Counted from the first letter of the stretch, positions 20,533 to 31,436 are shown. The stretch is DNA of 64,000 nt from Isoetes taiwanensis (GCA_021234155.1 JAJEKV010000092.1:1118001-1182000), one strand, 5' to 3'. The notes: generated by a model from the letters alone, not told the origin. Made by a program: numbers and translations.

Positions 20533-21124
20533 CTTTATAGAGTGAAGTTATTTACTGGTATCTAACCTGGCTGGCTGTGTATTTTCTAAGGATTTTGTTG
20601 TGGGTTCTACGTTTCTAGTAAATGATTGTTTTGTCTTTTAAAGCTCTATAATTTTCTTTTACAATGAAACAAATCAACAGCCCAATTTTCTGCATTTTAG
20701 CTGGGCAGCAAAAGAAAGATGTAATGGTCCTTGGTATTGGATGGGACAAAACACAACGGCGTATAATAGGGCATTAATAATTTGGACGTATCTGGGCAAG
20801 AATAATTGGAATAGAATTGGCTAAACACGAGTAGAAGGGTAATTCAACATGGCTAAACACAAGTGGAAGGGTAATTCAACATGTTATCACGTCATAGAAC
20901 TGGCTAAGTATGAAATAGCAAGGGGGGTGATTGATTTTGAGGCATTTATGATTTATCTTTGGGTTTGTCGAATCCCATCCCATTATTCCTATAAGCTACA
21001 ATTTCGCATAGATGTTAAAATTCCGTCCGGGTATTGTCATCTACTCTGATGTGCAGAAATTTGTTAATGATATCACCAAAATTGCTCAACAAAATGAAGT
21101 GGTTGGTATCATTTCAGCTAAAGA
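20533..21124. other. Spacer with a 32-bp tandem duplication
   Basis: No gene seen. Two 32-bp units (20819-20850 and 20851-20882) begin GGCTAAACAC and end AATTCAACAT, with two mismatches. Confidence 0.6.
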
Positions 21125-21163
21125 GAATGATTAACCACTTTCTGAAAATAGACGATGTGTCTA

Positions 21164-23341
21164 TCAAGGGCTGCCCGCTGAAGCGGCAAGAATCCAGTTT
21201 CCTGCAGCAGAATCTGATAGGGGACTGAAGGTTTCACCCCCAAGTGCCCGTGCCAAAAATGCCTTCGCACTGCTCCAAGTCATTCCAGTGTCGCCAAAGA
21301 GATCGGCCACCGCCCCAAACCTTGACCCCGCATCTGAAGGGCGAAGGCTTCGACCGGTGCTAAACAGATGTGGACCGATGGCCCCAATCATAGAGCTACC
21401 GGGATGACCGTATTCCGCATGGTATAAAGCGCTTTCCGGCCTGGCCACACCACCCATAGCGGATGGACGCCCCCCAACAGAGCGAGGAGGGGAACTCCAC
21501 CCCTAGATACTTGTAGGTGGGCGTGACCTCCACAGGCTATCCCCGATATGTGAGTGCGAGGCGGCGTGGGGTGGCATGAAGAGGATATGAGAACCACCCC
21601 TGTCTTGGCCGATTCATGCGCATGTGCGTAGCGTGATTTAATGTGTCTAGGGCATCCGGATGAGATCGCATAGCTTATGGGGTGGGGCGGAAAGGTCAAC
21701 ATCGTCCCCGCATAGATGAGTCGGGCGGATGACCCAGTGCAAAAGCGATACCATCCCCCATGCTCGGTAAGCCAAGGCTCTAACCGATCAATGTAGAGGC
21801 CAAAAGTGTTGGTGAGAGGGGGCAGCCACCTGGGACCCGTGACTCTTGGTGAATGCTTGGCCCGTCGGTGCATCCTGCCAAAACAACTCTCATACAGCCT
21901 GTATATGGCATTACGCGCAGCGGTGGCAACCCCATTGACGCAGTCTAGCCCATATCTTTTTCTGGGACCGTATCAAAGCCCTCGCTAAGTCCACAAAGCA
22001 AAGAATACAAGTCCCGCCCGATGGTTCCCGGCCGTCTTCAATCGGTGCCCGCAATTAGTAAAGATATGGTCAATCGTTGAGTGGCGGGGTCTAAAGCCTG
22101 CTTGTGTGAGGGCTCGCACATCTGCTGCCTCTGCCTAGCTGGCAGGGTTGCCCTTAAGGCCATATCTGCATAGGCGTGATTTAGAAGGTGAGGCGAATCA
22201 TAAGCTTTCTATATTAATTTTGTAGGCGATTACTTTTTGCGACTTGAACTGTTTCATAGAAACTTTGGCCAACCTTGCCAACGTTAATGTGGTAATTGGA
22301 ATAAATAAATTAGATGTCAATTCACATACAACTTACAGGATTAAGGAAGCCTATTATGTTTAGCAAAATTCGAGTAATTGTTGATTTTTTGAGTATTCTA
22401 CTATGGTCCACTAGAGCTAGCAAACAATTACTTGATCTACAATGTTGTTAAGGGGATAATCTATGATCCTAAACACTTAGATCCATGGAACTGGAGGCGA
22501 AACTCTAGATCTGAGCTTAAGAATGCATGGCTAATTTAAGAAAGGCGGGCGGACGAAATGGTAAAACTTTGGCGAAAGAATATAATTTATTTTCAATAGT
22601 AATCTATTCAGTTTTAGTATCTCATTTTCGAAAATATTCAAAATATAGCCATTTGGCTATAAATAGCCCCTTAAGGGCAACCCTGCCAGCTGGTCAACTG
22701 CTGCTCGAGAATGCCAGCAACAGTTTGGCAAATACTGAACTGACCATGATCGTCCGGTAATTGGCCGGACAGTGTGGGTCGCCCGCCTTGTGAATGGGGA
22801 CAACCCTCGGGGGAAACCTTCCTGCAATGCTCGTTGAGAACAAATAGTGAGGATCGGCACCACCGGGTCGCCCCCGCCCATTTGAGTAACTCCCACCGAT
22901 ACCATCGAGGTCACCGCCTTCCCATTAGCCCCATTGCATTGCCCTCCACAACATCCTCCTCCGCGAACCAATGGGGGCCATCCCGGGGGGTATGGGCGTA
23001 CGCTGCCTCGGTGGGTCATAGAGTCGCCGCAAGTAATCGCTCCCACCGCCCGGGTGATGTCCCCTCAGAGGGCGGGCTGGCCTTCGGGCACTCGGCTGCC
23101 AAAAGGTTTGAGGATGAGTGTCCGGCAGGCCTAACATCTCCCCCGATGCGTCGGAAGGTACCGCGCCTTTGTCTCCTTCCGATGGGCGCTGCATCGTGGT
23201 GGTGACTTGCAAGCGCACCGGATCCGTATCGTGACGGAGCCGGGCGCTATGCGTTTTTACACTCGCATCAAACCGCCGGTTACGCTGGAAATGTTGCTGT
23301 CCCCCGAAGCGGCGACGCTGAGGGGGGGAGGGGGTCTCCAA
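21164..23341 (-). pseudogene. LINE-B reverse transcriptase, frameshifted and interrupted
   Basis: The FDTVP of RT motif A is encoded near 21970, CPLSP of motif B near 21820 and the YLG thumb motif near 21510, in different frames. The region upstream (22700-23340) matches LINE-C at 61.7-62.3 kb. A 543-bp MITE splits it at 22143-22685. Many indels prevent translation. Confidence 0.7.
22143..22685. mobile_element. Non-autonomous hAT-type MITE, 543 bp, inside LINE-B
   Basis: The ends are perfect inverted repeats of 17 bp (CAGGGTTGCCCTTAAGG at 22143-22159 and its complement at 22669-22685). They are flanked by 8-bp target duplications CTAGCTGG (22135-22142) and CCAGCTGG (22686-22693) with one mismatch. 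A CAGGG terminus with 8-bp duplications is typical of hAT elements. The interior is AT-rich and non-coding. The empty-site arrangement can be inferred from the homologous LINE-C sequence near 61.67 kb, which runs through without interruption. Confidence 0.85.
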
Positions 23342-23460
23342 AGCACCCGGCCGGATCCCGTAATAGCGAAGTCAACCGGTCCATCTGCTTCTCTAGTGTG
23401 GGGGTCCGCAATTGCCGGGTGGCGCCCATGAGCATCTCGGCGTAGTCCTCTGCACCGCTC

Positions 23461-24318
23461 TCATAATCTAGTCGCGAACCGAGGGATGGCGAGGGGCTGG
23501 TATAGTGGGGGTTCCGGCGCTTGCCAAACCATGTCCAAATAAAGTGGGAGGTGATCCGAGTCGACCTCCTCATCCCGACCGGTGCCCACCCGAAAACGAT
23601 CGATGAGATGCATATCTTGCGCAACTTCGAGCACATAGTCCACCACACTAGACCCTCCCCGATTGTCCTGTGCCGGCAGTGCACTTGCGGAGAAGCCCAC
23701 CGTGGATGTGCCATTGCAAATTATCAAGTCAAAAATACCACATAGCAGAGCAACCGTCGCCAAAGCGAGTGACTGGCCGCCATCCGATCCTCGTGGGCGG
23801 GCTGCCCTCTGCGTCGGCCGAGGGGTCAAGTCTCATGGGCTGCTCTACTCCTATCCGCATTGAAATCCCCAAGAAGGACGACCCTACCCAACCGCTTGTG
23901 CCGGCCAGATATCATCATATAGATCGACATAAGGGTCCATCCTATCCGCGACGGAGTGGTCGTGGATAGAAGGTGCTCTCTCAAGCGAGGGAAATAACAA
24001 AGCCGTAAAAAGAGGGTTGCCACCGGTATTATGCACACGAACCCACAAGTACCGTTGTGTCTATCCGACTTCCGAGGGTAACCGAATGTGCCAAGGTTGT
24101 CCGTAGTAGCAAGCAACCCCACCATGACCCCTCCGTCTCCGGTGCATGTATTGAAGACCGAGAAATGTTGGTAACCCGGCAGACGTAACATGTGCCCAAA
24201 GATGCTCCCATGTCTCCATGAGAAAGATGAGATCCATATCGGTACGCCACGGAGTTGAGACTATCCCCTTCTCGCCAGGGGAAGCCTCGACAATTCCATG
24301 AGACCACCCGAGGCACAA
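23461..24318 (-). pseudogene. LINE-B APE-type endonuclease, frameshifted
   Basis: The translation shows VVSWNCRGFPWREGDSL, DLIFLMETWEH (catalytic Glu) and GHGGVACYY, then further on SSVVDYVLEV and DSDHLPLYLDM, the catalytic SDH. The motif order equals that of LINE-A (YWNCTGYPW, LVETWEH, GLACYI), so both belong to related families. The frame changes at least twice. Confidence 0.75.
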
Positions 24319-24664
24319 TTCCTATTTGTCAAGAGGTCGGGTAGGCGCAAACCGAAGTCAGCGGGGAGGACGGAAACGTAGGTCGGGTGAGAAGTAGATG
24401 GAGCGCAGCAAAGATGTGGTCAGAGGGCGGGGTCGTGGAGGAAGCAAGAGTAGGAGCGTGGAGAAGGGGGGCGTGGTAGGAGAAGCGTAAGGTGGCCACG
24501 CTCACCGCGGCTGGGGCTGCGTGTCCGGGCAAGAGCGTGCCGGGCGAAAGTGTGTATCCCGCCTCAACCAATCTTGGCGGCACCCCCTGGTGGCGAATGC
24601 CTCCCCACCGACAAGCCTCGCTCAAGCCCCCCGTTGTGGCGGGTGTGAGGTCCCGGCCCACGCA

Positions 24665-25985
24665 TTGGGGATCGCCCCTTCAAAGATCTTGCCCTCGGGC
24701 GCAATATGGCATCACGCACTTGGCGCATCCGCAAACCACGAATATGACAATGCGGTTACGGCCCGGGCGCGAGCCCCATGGCGGGCTGCTCGGGAAATAT
24801 GAACTGCCCAGTGGAATGTCATCCGGATCGAGAATGTGTGTTCGGATGTTGTGGGCGACTCTCCCCTCCTCTTCGCATGCCTCGGACTACCAGATTGTGG
24901 CCTCCGCCGTCTGGCAGCTTTGGAGTTCTCGCTGCCCTCTTACGGGTCAAAGGTGGGTGAGGGCCGGGCCTCAGGCCGGGCTGGGGTGGTGGTGGTGGTG
25001 GCCGGGATGGCGTGGGTGGCTTGAGTGCGGGCGCCAGCGCGGGGTCCCGGGTCTGCCGGCTGCGTCAGCCGTATACTTGGGGGGTTGCGGGGTAGCGGTC
25101 CGAAAGCGGGCCCTCGCCCTCAGGAAGCTCCGGGAGCACAGCTCTTGCGTGGCCTCGCCGCCGCTTTGCCATCTCCTCGCCTCGACCGCCGCAGATGACT
25201 ATGAACTCCTAGGGGAGACCCTCCCCGTCCTCCGTTTATGTATGGTTGCCCCGCAACCCCGAGCTCCGTGCTCGGCGCAAAGAAGGGCGCAGCTCGAGCC
25301 CCGCCAAAGACACGGGCGCCCGTAGCCGGGCTTGCCGCTCCAATCGCACTCAAGAACCCGGCCGGCGTATGCGGGTTGTTCGCAAGAGCGGCCTGCGCTC
25401 CCTGTGCCATAGTGGTGGCTTCCTCAACCTCTGACTGAAGCCGAGACACGTGACCATCGTCTCGTGCATTGCCTGCTCCCTCTCCTGTGTCATGGTGTCC
25501 AGAGTGATGAACACAGAGTCTAGGCGGGCCCGCATGTCAGCGAGCTCCTGCCTGGCCTATTGCCGTCCGAAGTGTGCGGGCCAAGGCCATCTTCGGTCTT
25601 TGTGTGCGGGTCTCAGACACTGTGATGCGGTTCTTCTCGACCACCGGTTGCCTTCGAGCACATGGGGTGCCGAGGGACTCCATCTCCAACGCCATGCCGG
25701 CCCGGTGGCACCGCTGTTAGCCTCAATACGGGCACTGTTAGCCTCCACGCCCGCTTTGACGTGGCTCCAATTCTCTGCCGAGGCAGGAGTTCCTGTGTGA
25801 TCTGAGCAATCAATCCCTTCCGGCCGGGCTGGCCGTGCTGAGGGGGCCTTAGCCTTAGCCCGAGCCTCATTCTTCATGGAGGATGACTCTTCCCTGTCCA
25901 TGATGGCTGATCGGGACCGTTTGCGTGGCGGCCCCTCGCCTTGCTTTTCCCAAGCTGGCCCATCTTCTGTGGCCATGATTTCCAT
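24665..25985 (-). pseudogene. LINE-B ORF1-like region
   Basis: The minus-strand frames begin MEIMATEDGPAWEKQ with a basic segment (PPRKRSRSAIMDREESSSMK) and continue with helix-forming, Ala/Glu/Gln-rich pieces (SRLQSEVEEATTMAQGAQAA). This fits the low-complexity and coiled-coil half of a LINE ORF1 protein. Several frameshifts separate the pieces. Assignment rests mainly on position upstream of the endonuclease. Confidence 0.5.
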
Positions 25986-26005
25986 TCTAACAATGTGCTT
26001 GCTGG

Positions 26006-26760
26006 TCTATGTTACGAACATAGGTTAGGCCTAGGTCATAAGTCATATGTTCCATACATATATTGGTCCCTAGGTCATATAGGACCATTAAACTTAAGGA
26101 TTAGAGGTTTAAGGGAGAAGTGGCATAAGGAGGTGTCAAGAGGCTACATGCATGCATGCATATACATGGCGGCATGCCACAAGAGTTGGTACCCTATATA
26201 AGAGATCAGGGATCTCAAGGGAAGAACACCATGGAGAGTCGTTCTGGGAACGATTAGGAATTGCAATATGCAGTCTCGTTGATCCGAGAGATCAACACAC
26301 AAGTCTGGCGTGGGTCCATGGGACTCAAGGAATGGGGAACCCAGGGGGTTCACGGTTGCCAGATTCGGCCTCTTTCATGGGGTTAGAACAATCTACAACA
26401 CTTCAGATTGGTCGATTATAGAATTGGCATTTTATCTTTCATGAACAACAATGATATTATAATGGAATGAATTTTAAATCCATTATAATTTTTATATAGA
26501 GCTTTCTATCTTCCATATTCATTCATGCATTCATAGAATAGCAAAAATTCTTTATTATGATCGAGACAATATGCCCTATCTCCTATACATTGGCCCGAAT
26601 GGCCAAGTGGCCAAACTTTCACTTAACATTTACGTTATTGTAGAATTTCAGACTTGGAATTCTTCCTCGACTTATTATACACTCCTCTTTATATTTGTTG
26701 AACTTGCCTTCTTTACTTTCTATACATACCTACAGTAGAACTACAAGATAACAAAAGATG
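26006..26760 (+). other. Possible LTR remnant / upstream region of the PLAT gene
   Basis: Sequence starting TGTTACGAACATAGG at 26010 contains a TATA-box-like CTATATAAGAGATC at about 26192, a layout seen in solo LTRs. I found no matching second LTR, CA end with target duplication, or coding region. It may also hold the promoter of the PLAT gene at 26900. Confidence 0.3.
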
Positions 26761-26899
26761 GCAAGTTCTGATATATCGAAGCAGAGACGAGTGGGTGTCA
26801 ATTTGCCACTTTTATGGCATGCAAAGCCTGCATGCAAAAATGCCATAATATATAAACTCCATGATACGAAGCTCTACCAGACTGTGAAAAACAAAAAGG

Positions 26900-27568
26900 A
26901 TGGCATTATCCTCAGCCTTGTATGGCGGCCTGCTAATGCTGCTAGTGTTAGGCTATGTCTCAGCAGAGGGGCAAGCATGGAAGGGTCATATTGTGCTACC
27001 TACGGCCAAGGTGGAGTATGTAGAAATTGTTTGGAGTTGTGAGTAATATAAACATGCATAGAATTGATGAGTGTTTTGTGAGTAGGTAGGTAGGTAGGTA
27101 GGTAGGTAGATAGATAGATAGATAGATAGATAGTATTTTAACGTCACGCCGCAAACATGCATAGAATTGACGAGTGTTTTGTTTTGACAGAACGATGGAG
27201 ACTGCAGTTTGGAGATCAAGGTGAGGACTGGAGAATTCAGTACCGATTCAGACGTATATCTTCGGATTTATGACTCGGAGGATTCGGAGGTGATCGACAT
27301 AGCCAGTCTCGACAGCCCAGGTGACGACTTTGAGAGAAACCACGTGGACACTTTTGTGTATAATAATCAGCCCTGCTTACGATCCATTTGTGCTGCTAAA
27401 GTTGGACATGAGGCTAGTAATGCCTGGTCCTTTGAGAGCATCGATATCAAGGTTAAGAGCCCTGATGGTCAGCTTTTGTCCCATTTGTTTGCTGCCTCTG
27501 GCACCAAACTTAGTGGCATTAAACTCACCTCACCCGCCAGCTCTGTCATGGTCGGAAGCTGCACTTAG
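26900..27568 (+). CDS. PLAT/LH2 domain secreted protein, two exons
   Basis: Exon 1 starts at ATG 26900 and encodes a signal peptide (LYGGLLMLLVLGYVSAEGQA). Exon 2 starts after TTTTGACAG at 27191 and encodes NDGDCSLEIKVRTGEFSTDS, DVYLRIYDSED, DDFERNHVDTFVYNNQPCL, ICAAKVGHEASNAWSFESID and a stop at 27566-27568. This is the PLAT/LH2 beta-sandwich pattern of plant PLAT stress proteins, including FERxxxDxF and the paired cysteines; total length near 170 residues fits. The donor is unclear: the best GTGAGT (27038) would create a stop at the junction, while weaker sites near 27017-27021 give other phases. It may therefore use a non-obvious donor or be damaged. Its intron carries a small LINE-tail insertion. 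Confidence 0.7.
27050..27182 (-). mobile_element. Minimal LINE 3'-end insertion with 30-bp target duplication
   Basis: The 30-bp sequence beginning AAACATGCAT at 27050-27079 is repeated at 27153-27182 with one mismatch. Between the copies, read on the minus strand, is only GCGGCGTGACGTTAAAAT followed by (TATC)n and (TACC)n. This terminus equals that at 33600 and resembles other LINE 3' ends in the window, so the insertion consists of about 20 bp of element plus its tail. Confidence 0.8.
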
Positions 27569-27589
27569 ATCCATCTCATCTCATCTATT

Positions 27590-27760
27590 TTTCTTTCTGT
27601 TTATCTATGTATTATTGGCCATAATAATAGGTAAATAAATGTTTAATTATTGGCCATAATAAGTAATACGTAAATAAATGTTTAATCCCTTTATCATGAA
27701 GGTCAAGAATTATGATGGTAAGGTTTTGTCCCATTTGTTTGGTGCTATGGTATGGAACTT
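27590..27760 (+). repeat. Local duplications downstream of the PLAT gene
   Basis: A segment with TAAATAAATGTTTAAT and ATTGGCCATAATAA is repeated in tandem (27617-27685). The sequence at 27697-27745 resembles the end of PLAT exon 2 (GATGGT..., TTTTGTCCCATTTGTTTG), so a piece of the gene's 3' part was duplicated and decayed. Confidence 0.6.
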
Positions 27761-29400
27761 AATAGCCATAATAAAATGTGGTATCTCAGTTGCATTCTTT
27801 GAGAATCTGTGCACTCTTTTGAGATTCTGATTGCACGCTGCCAGCTTGCCTCAGTTTCTCTTTTTAAGATAGTTTTTTCGCCCATGGTTTTATTACTTAT
27901 GTAAAGTAAGTAAAGCTTGCTGCATTGTAGTCTTGTTGCAATATAAAAGCTTTACTCAGGGCTTAAAATTGCATCGATCAGTTCAGAGTCTTATTGCAAG
28001 AACTTTTAAAACCATGCATGTTAGACGAATTCATAAAACGTCTCAGTTTATTTGTCATAAATTAGAAGTTACCTTTCGGAAATGTACTCTTAATCTTTTT
28101 TCAAAAGATCAAGTCCCCATCGATTATGGAGAAGCCATGGATCGGTGTTTCCAAGTCCTCAATGCCATCATCAATGCAGATGACAAGAAGTTTTTAACAC
28201 TCAAAACCATGGCAATGGCAAATCTCCAGGGCCATATGGCTTTCTTCAGTGCTTTTCCTAGAATTTTGAGCAGAACTAGGTGATGTATGGCCTTAGATCG
28301 GGAATTGGGTCGCAGATGAATTGCCTTCAGATTACCTTCTAAGTACCTGCTGAGTGGAATCGCCTCGGGAGGCAGAACGAGCAGCCATTTTCCATGTTCA
28401 TCTCTTGAATGTATTAAGGGGAGCATGGGATCATGGCAGTCTGCATCCAGCATTGTCTGCAAGTTTCAAGTTTCAGGTTTTGTGCTAGATAACCGGCCCG
28501 GAAACCCCGAAATCCGGCCGGCTATCCAACGTAAGCCGGCGTTTGGGGAAATTCCGTTCTTCCAGGATTTTTGCATGCTCGGGACATCTAATATCCTCTG
28601 CTATGGCCTGGCTATGGCTAAGCCCATAATTTCTGGTACTCTATCATCTCGGCCAGGTTTCGGTGATGAATTAACATCTGATTTAATATCTGCAACAAAT
28701 TAGCAATGAGGTGAAGATCAGCTCTAACACGGGAATGAGCATCACAAACCATATATTACCTGTATATATCTTGCTGGTTTGCATCAATTGGACAGAGGGA
28801 CCATTTATCCCTCCCTAAAAGTAAAAAGACTGTGAAAACTTACACCCATAAAAAAAACCTACTATGACAGCCGCTGTAAGGCGCCAAGATTTCCATACCG
28901 ACATGGCCAGAAATCGGATAAAGCCCTAACTTCTTTAAGAACCAGAAGTGCGACAGAGTCTTATAAAAATAGAGAATCTTTGAGCAGAAAAATGGCAGAT
29001 CCGGCGAGCAGAGGGAGTACTTATAGATCTGTTTGGCACTTTTAGATAAACAGTAAGCCGGCTTTGAGCACAATGTGATGCAGCCGAGAGTGAGGCTGAG
29101 AGTGAGGCTGCCATGAATCCTGCTAGCATTACTGTCTTTGCCATAAATCCTGTTAGTATTACTGCCATGAATCCTGCTACTGTATTTCAAAGTAGTTCCT
29201 GGAGCTGTAGATGCAGCCATAATGCTTGAAATATTATAAGGATGAAGGATTTGCTTCAAATGGTGCTCATTTTGAGGCATGTCTGCTTCGAAGGATATAA
29301 GAAAATATTAAGTTTAACAGGATTTTTGCATCAGGAATTGCTTCAAAGAGCATATGTGGCAGGCAAATTGATGTGAAGCCCAATGGGAAATGTGGTTCCA
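27761..29400. other. Spacer with unassigned open frames
   Basis: A plus frame (27933-28283, 116 codons) and an overlapping minus frame (28124-28462, 112 codons) are open over the same DNA. Neither resembles a family I know, though they may be remains of a transposon polyprotein. The rest shows no coding signal; short GATTCATGGCAGTAATACTA-like repeats occur at 29110-29190. Confidence 0.3.
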
Positions 29401-29419
29401 GAAATCAATTGGACACAAG

Positions 29420-29930
29420 GATTTGAGCATAACGAATTCCATGTGCACAGAATTCTAGAGAAGGGGTTCAAGGAAGCCGACGCAGTTGTAATGGCCTGCA
29501 AATTGGGCGGTCGCCGAATTTCTTGCCAGACAGGACTAGGACTGAGTTACAGTTACTAGACAAGACAAGAGGTAAAAAAATGATGCTCCTGCAAATTTCT
29601 TGCCGGATTTCTTGCCAGACATGACTCACTTATAGTTATTAGTTACTAGACTACAGGTTCCTAGACAAGACAAGATTTAAATAAAATGAGTTTGTCCCAC
29701 ACAGTGATTGTCCTGCAAATTGGGCGGACGCCAGTTTTCTTGCCCATTGACAGATCGCCCCCGCAAATTGGGCGGGGGCCTTGATTTCTTGCCGCACGAC
29801 AGACTAGACGAGAGGTAAAAAAAATAAACCGTCACAAGATAGACAAGACCATTGTTAAGGGCCTTGAAATTGGGCTACCATTGTTAAGGGCCTTGAAATT
29901 GGGCGGTCGCCCAATTTCAGGTACAAGCTG
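29420..29930. repeat. Tandem and palindromic GGGCG repeats
   Basis: The motif CAAATTGGGCGG recurs near 29496, 29717 and 29764, each close to TTTCTTGCC and to blocks with ACTAGACAAGACAAGA. A 29-bp unit (ACCATTGTTAAGGGCCTTGA...) is tandemly repeated at 29848-29876 and 29877-29905. The second unit runs into a perfect palindrome with arms GAAATTGGGCG and CGCCCAATTTC around 2 bp (about 29894-29918). Confidence 0.75.
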
Positions 29931-30614
29931 TTCACTTGGAGATATATGGTGAACAATATCTACATTACAATACATATATTTCCTTCACATGTTTGTATTC
30001 AATATGCTAGAGAAGCACACTTCAGTTATTCATTGAGCATATTTCAATCATTTTTTGTTTATTATCGTTTCTAACGTCTATCAAATATTACAGTTAGCTC
30101 ATGCTTCAATCATTTCTTTTTTATTTAATTATTATTAACATTGCTCATGTGTATCAAATCTTCTACCTAACATGGTTATCCTCCTCACATTTTTAATGGC
30201 TTATGCACACAATACCATCCTTTAAAAGTTTAATGCATGTCCAAATACAAGGGAGATGTGAACATCTATACGAAAAGAATAAAAAACAATCGATAAAGGA
30301 GATGCGCCTACCTTTGGCAGTCTTGAAACAAGCTAAAACACTTCAAAATGTCTTCTAGATGATGGGCGCCCTGGTGAAGGAGGACCACAGAATGGAGAAG
30401 GAAGAAAAGACGACCTTGCATCTTTCAAATGAGGTCTTAACATGAGCAAAAATAAGTCCAAAAAGACTGCATGCATGATGAACACGTGGAACGTAGTAAA
30501 AGGTATAGGGCATATTTGGTGGGCCCATAATGCGTCATTAAATAAACCCCCCTTTTCATTAGCATTTCAAATTTCAAATTAAAGGGGCCACGTCGACCAT
30601 CCACGTGGTTGTCA
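29931..30614. other. AT-rich spacer
   Basis: I see no gene, repeat array or conserved site in this stretch. Confidence 0.5.
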
Positions 30615-30716
30615 AAATTCAAATTCAAATTCAAATTCAAATTCAAATTCAAATTCAAATTCAAATTCAAATTCAAATTCAAATTCAAATTCAAATTCAA
30701 ATTCAAATTCAAATTT
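30615..30716. repeat. (AAATTC)16 hexanucleotide array
   Basis: Sixteen perfect AAATTC units (30615-30710) are followed by AAATTT. No interruptions were seen. Open frames through it (Asn-Leu, Gln-Ile and Lys-Phe repeats) are by-products. Confidence 0.97.
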
Positions 30717-30768
30717 CCCCCCCAAATCAATATTGCCTTCAGGCATCTCGCCATCTGTCATTGCAGCC

Positions 30769-30832
30769 CTCAACTAGGCGCTTGTGGACGGCTCTCAACT
30801 AGGCGTTTGTGGACGGCTCTCAACTAGGCGCT
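30769..30832. repeat. 25-bp tandem repeat, about 2.5 units
   Basis: Units begin CTCAACTAGGCG at 30769, 30794 and 30819. The first two continue with TTTGTGGACGGCT or CTTGTGGACGGCT. Confidence 0.9.
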
Positions 30833-31085
30833 TTGCCCTCCACAACATAAGTTTTCGTGTTTACATTAGCGTGTAACAGCATGCGCTAGTGTAAAGCGCT
30901 AGTACTTTCATGTTTTGCTGCCATTTTCTTGCAATTCTAGAGTATTTTTAATGTAACTCTAATCATTGAGCATTCTGGCTAATGAAAATCTAAGTACCTA
31001 TGTTTCTGTAAGCTTATTACAGCCTGCAGTGACAAAGTGATCATGAGATGATGAGCCCACCTGTAGGCTTGAAGATGAGGTAAGA

Positions 31086-31436
31086 TGTTAACCACCTAGT
31101 GGTTAACATTGTGCATGCACATGTTAGGTGCATGCACATGTTAGGTGTCAGTGGTGGCAGACTGACACTTGGCATGATTAGATTAACATAAGTGTAGGGA
31201 TTAGATTTAGTTAGTGTACGGCTCAGATTTGCGGTCTACACTATATTAGACCGGAGCCTCTTCAGATGTACTCAGGTTTATCTCATATTTGGAGAGCCTC
31301 ATTTGGCCACGTTCCCCTTCATTCTTTGTGCATATTTCCTTCTCTTGTTCTTGTTTTGTGATCATGAGCATGGCAGCTTTGTAGCATCCGGCAGTCATGG
31401 ACTGCTGCTGCAGGGTGTATGCCAAGAATCCAAACA
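31086..31436 (+). repeat. 5' LTR, 351 bp
   Basis: It begins with a 9-bp inverted repeat (GTTAACCAC/GTGGTTAAC) and has two tandem TGCATGCACATGTTAGG units. It contains 27 bp absent from the 3' LTR, starting GCGGTCTACACTATATTAG at about 31231 and able to form a CGGTCTA/TAGACCG hairpin. Confidence 0.9.

Larger units (their letters stand above)
21125..26005 (-). mobile_element. LINE-B, GC-rich L1-like element, decayed and 3'-truncated
   Basis: Reading the minus strand from 26005 gives an ORF1-like segment, an APE endonuclease and a reverse transcriptase, all with frameshifts. Its GC content is much higher than the surroundings. The RT part is closely similar to LINE-C at 59.8-62.2 kb, and the similarity stops at about 21125 in the thumb/C-terminal part. 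The true 3' end and tail are missing, which is unusual because LINEs normally lose the 5' end; a later deletion is likely. A hAT-type MITE sits inside it at 22143-22685. Confidence 0.8.

Noticed and set aside
24492-25325. 277-codon plus-strand open frame
   Set aside because: It lies antisense to the GC-rich LINE-B ORF1 region; high GC makes long antisense frames likely and no domain is visible.
26010-26400. Solo LTR starting TGTTACGAACA
   Set aside because: No convincing CA end with a matching 5-bp duplication of GTCTA was found; kept only as a low-confidence note.
28124-28462. Integrase/chromodomain end of a gypsy polyprotein on the minus strand
   Set aside because: The translation lacks chromodomain residues and no upstream pol sequence exists.
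30437-30827. Open frames of Asn-Leu, Gln-Ile and Lys-Phe repeats
   Set aside because: They are translations of the (AAATTC)16 array.
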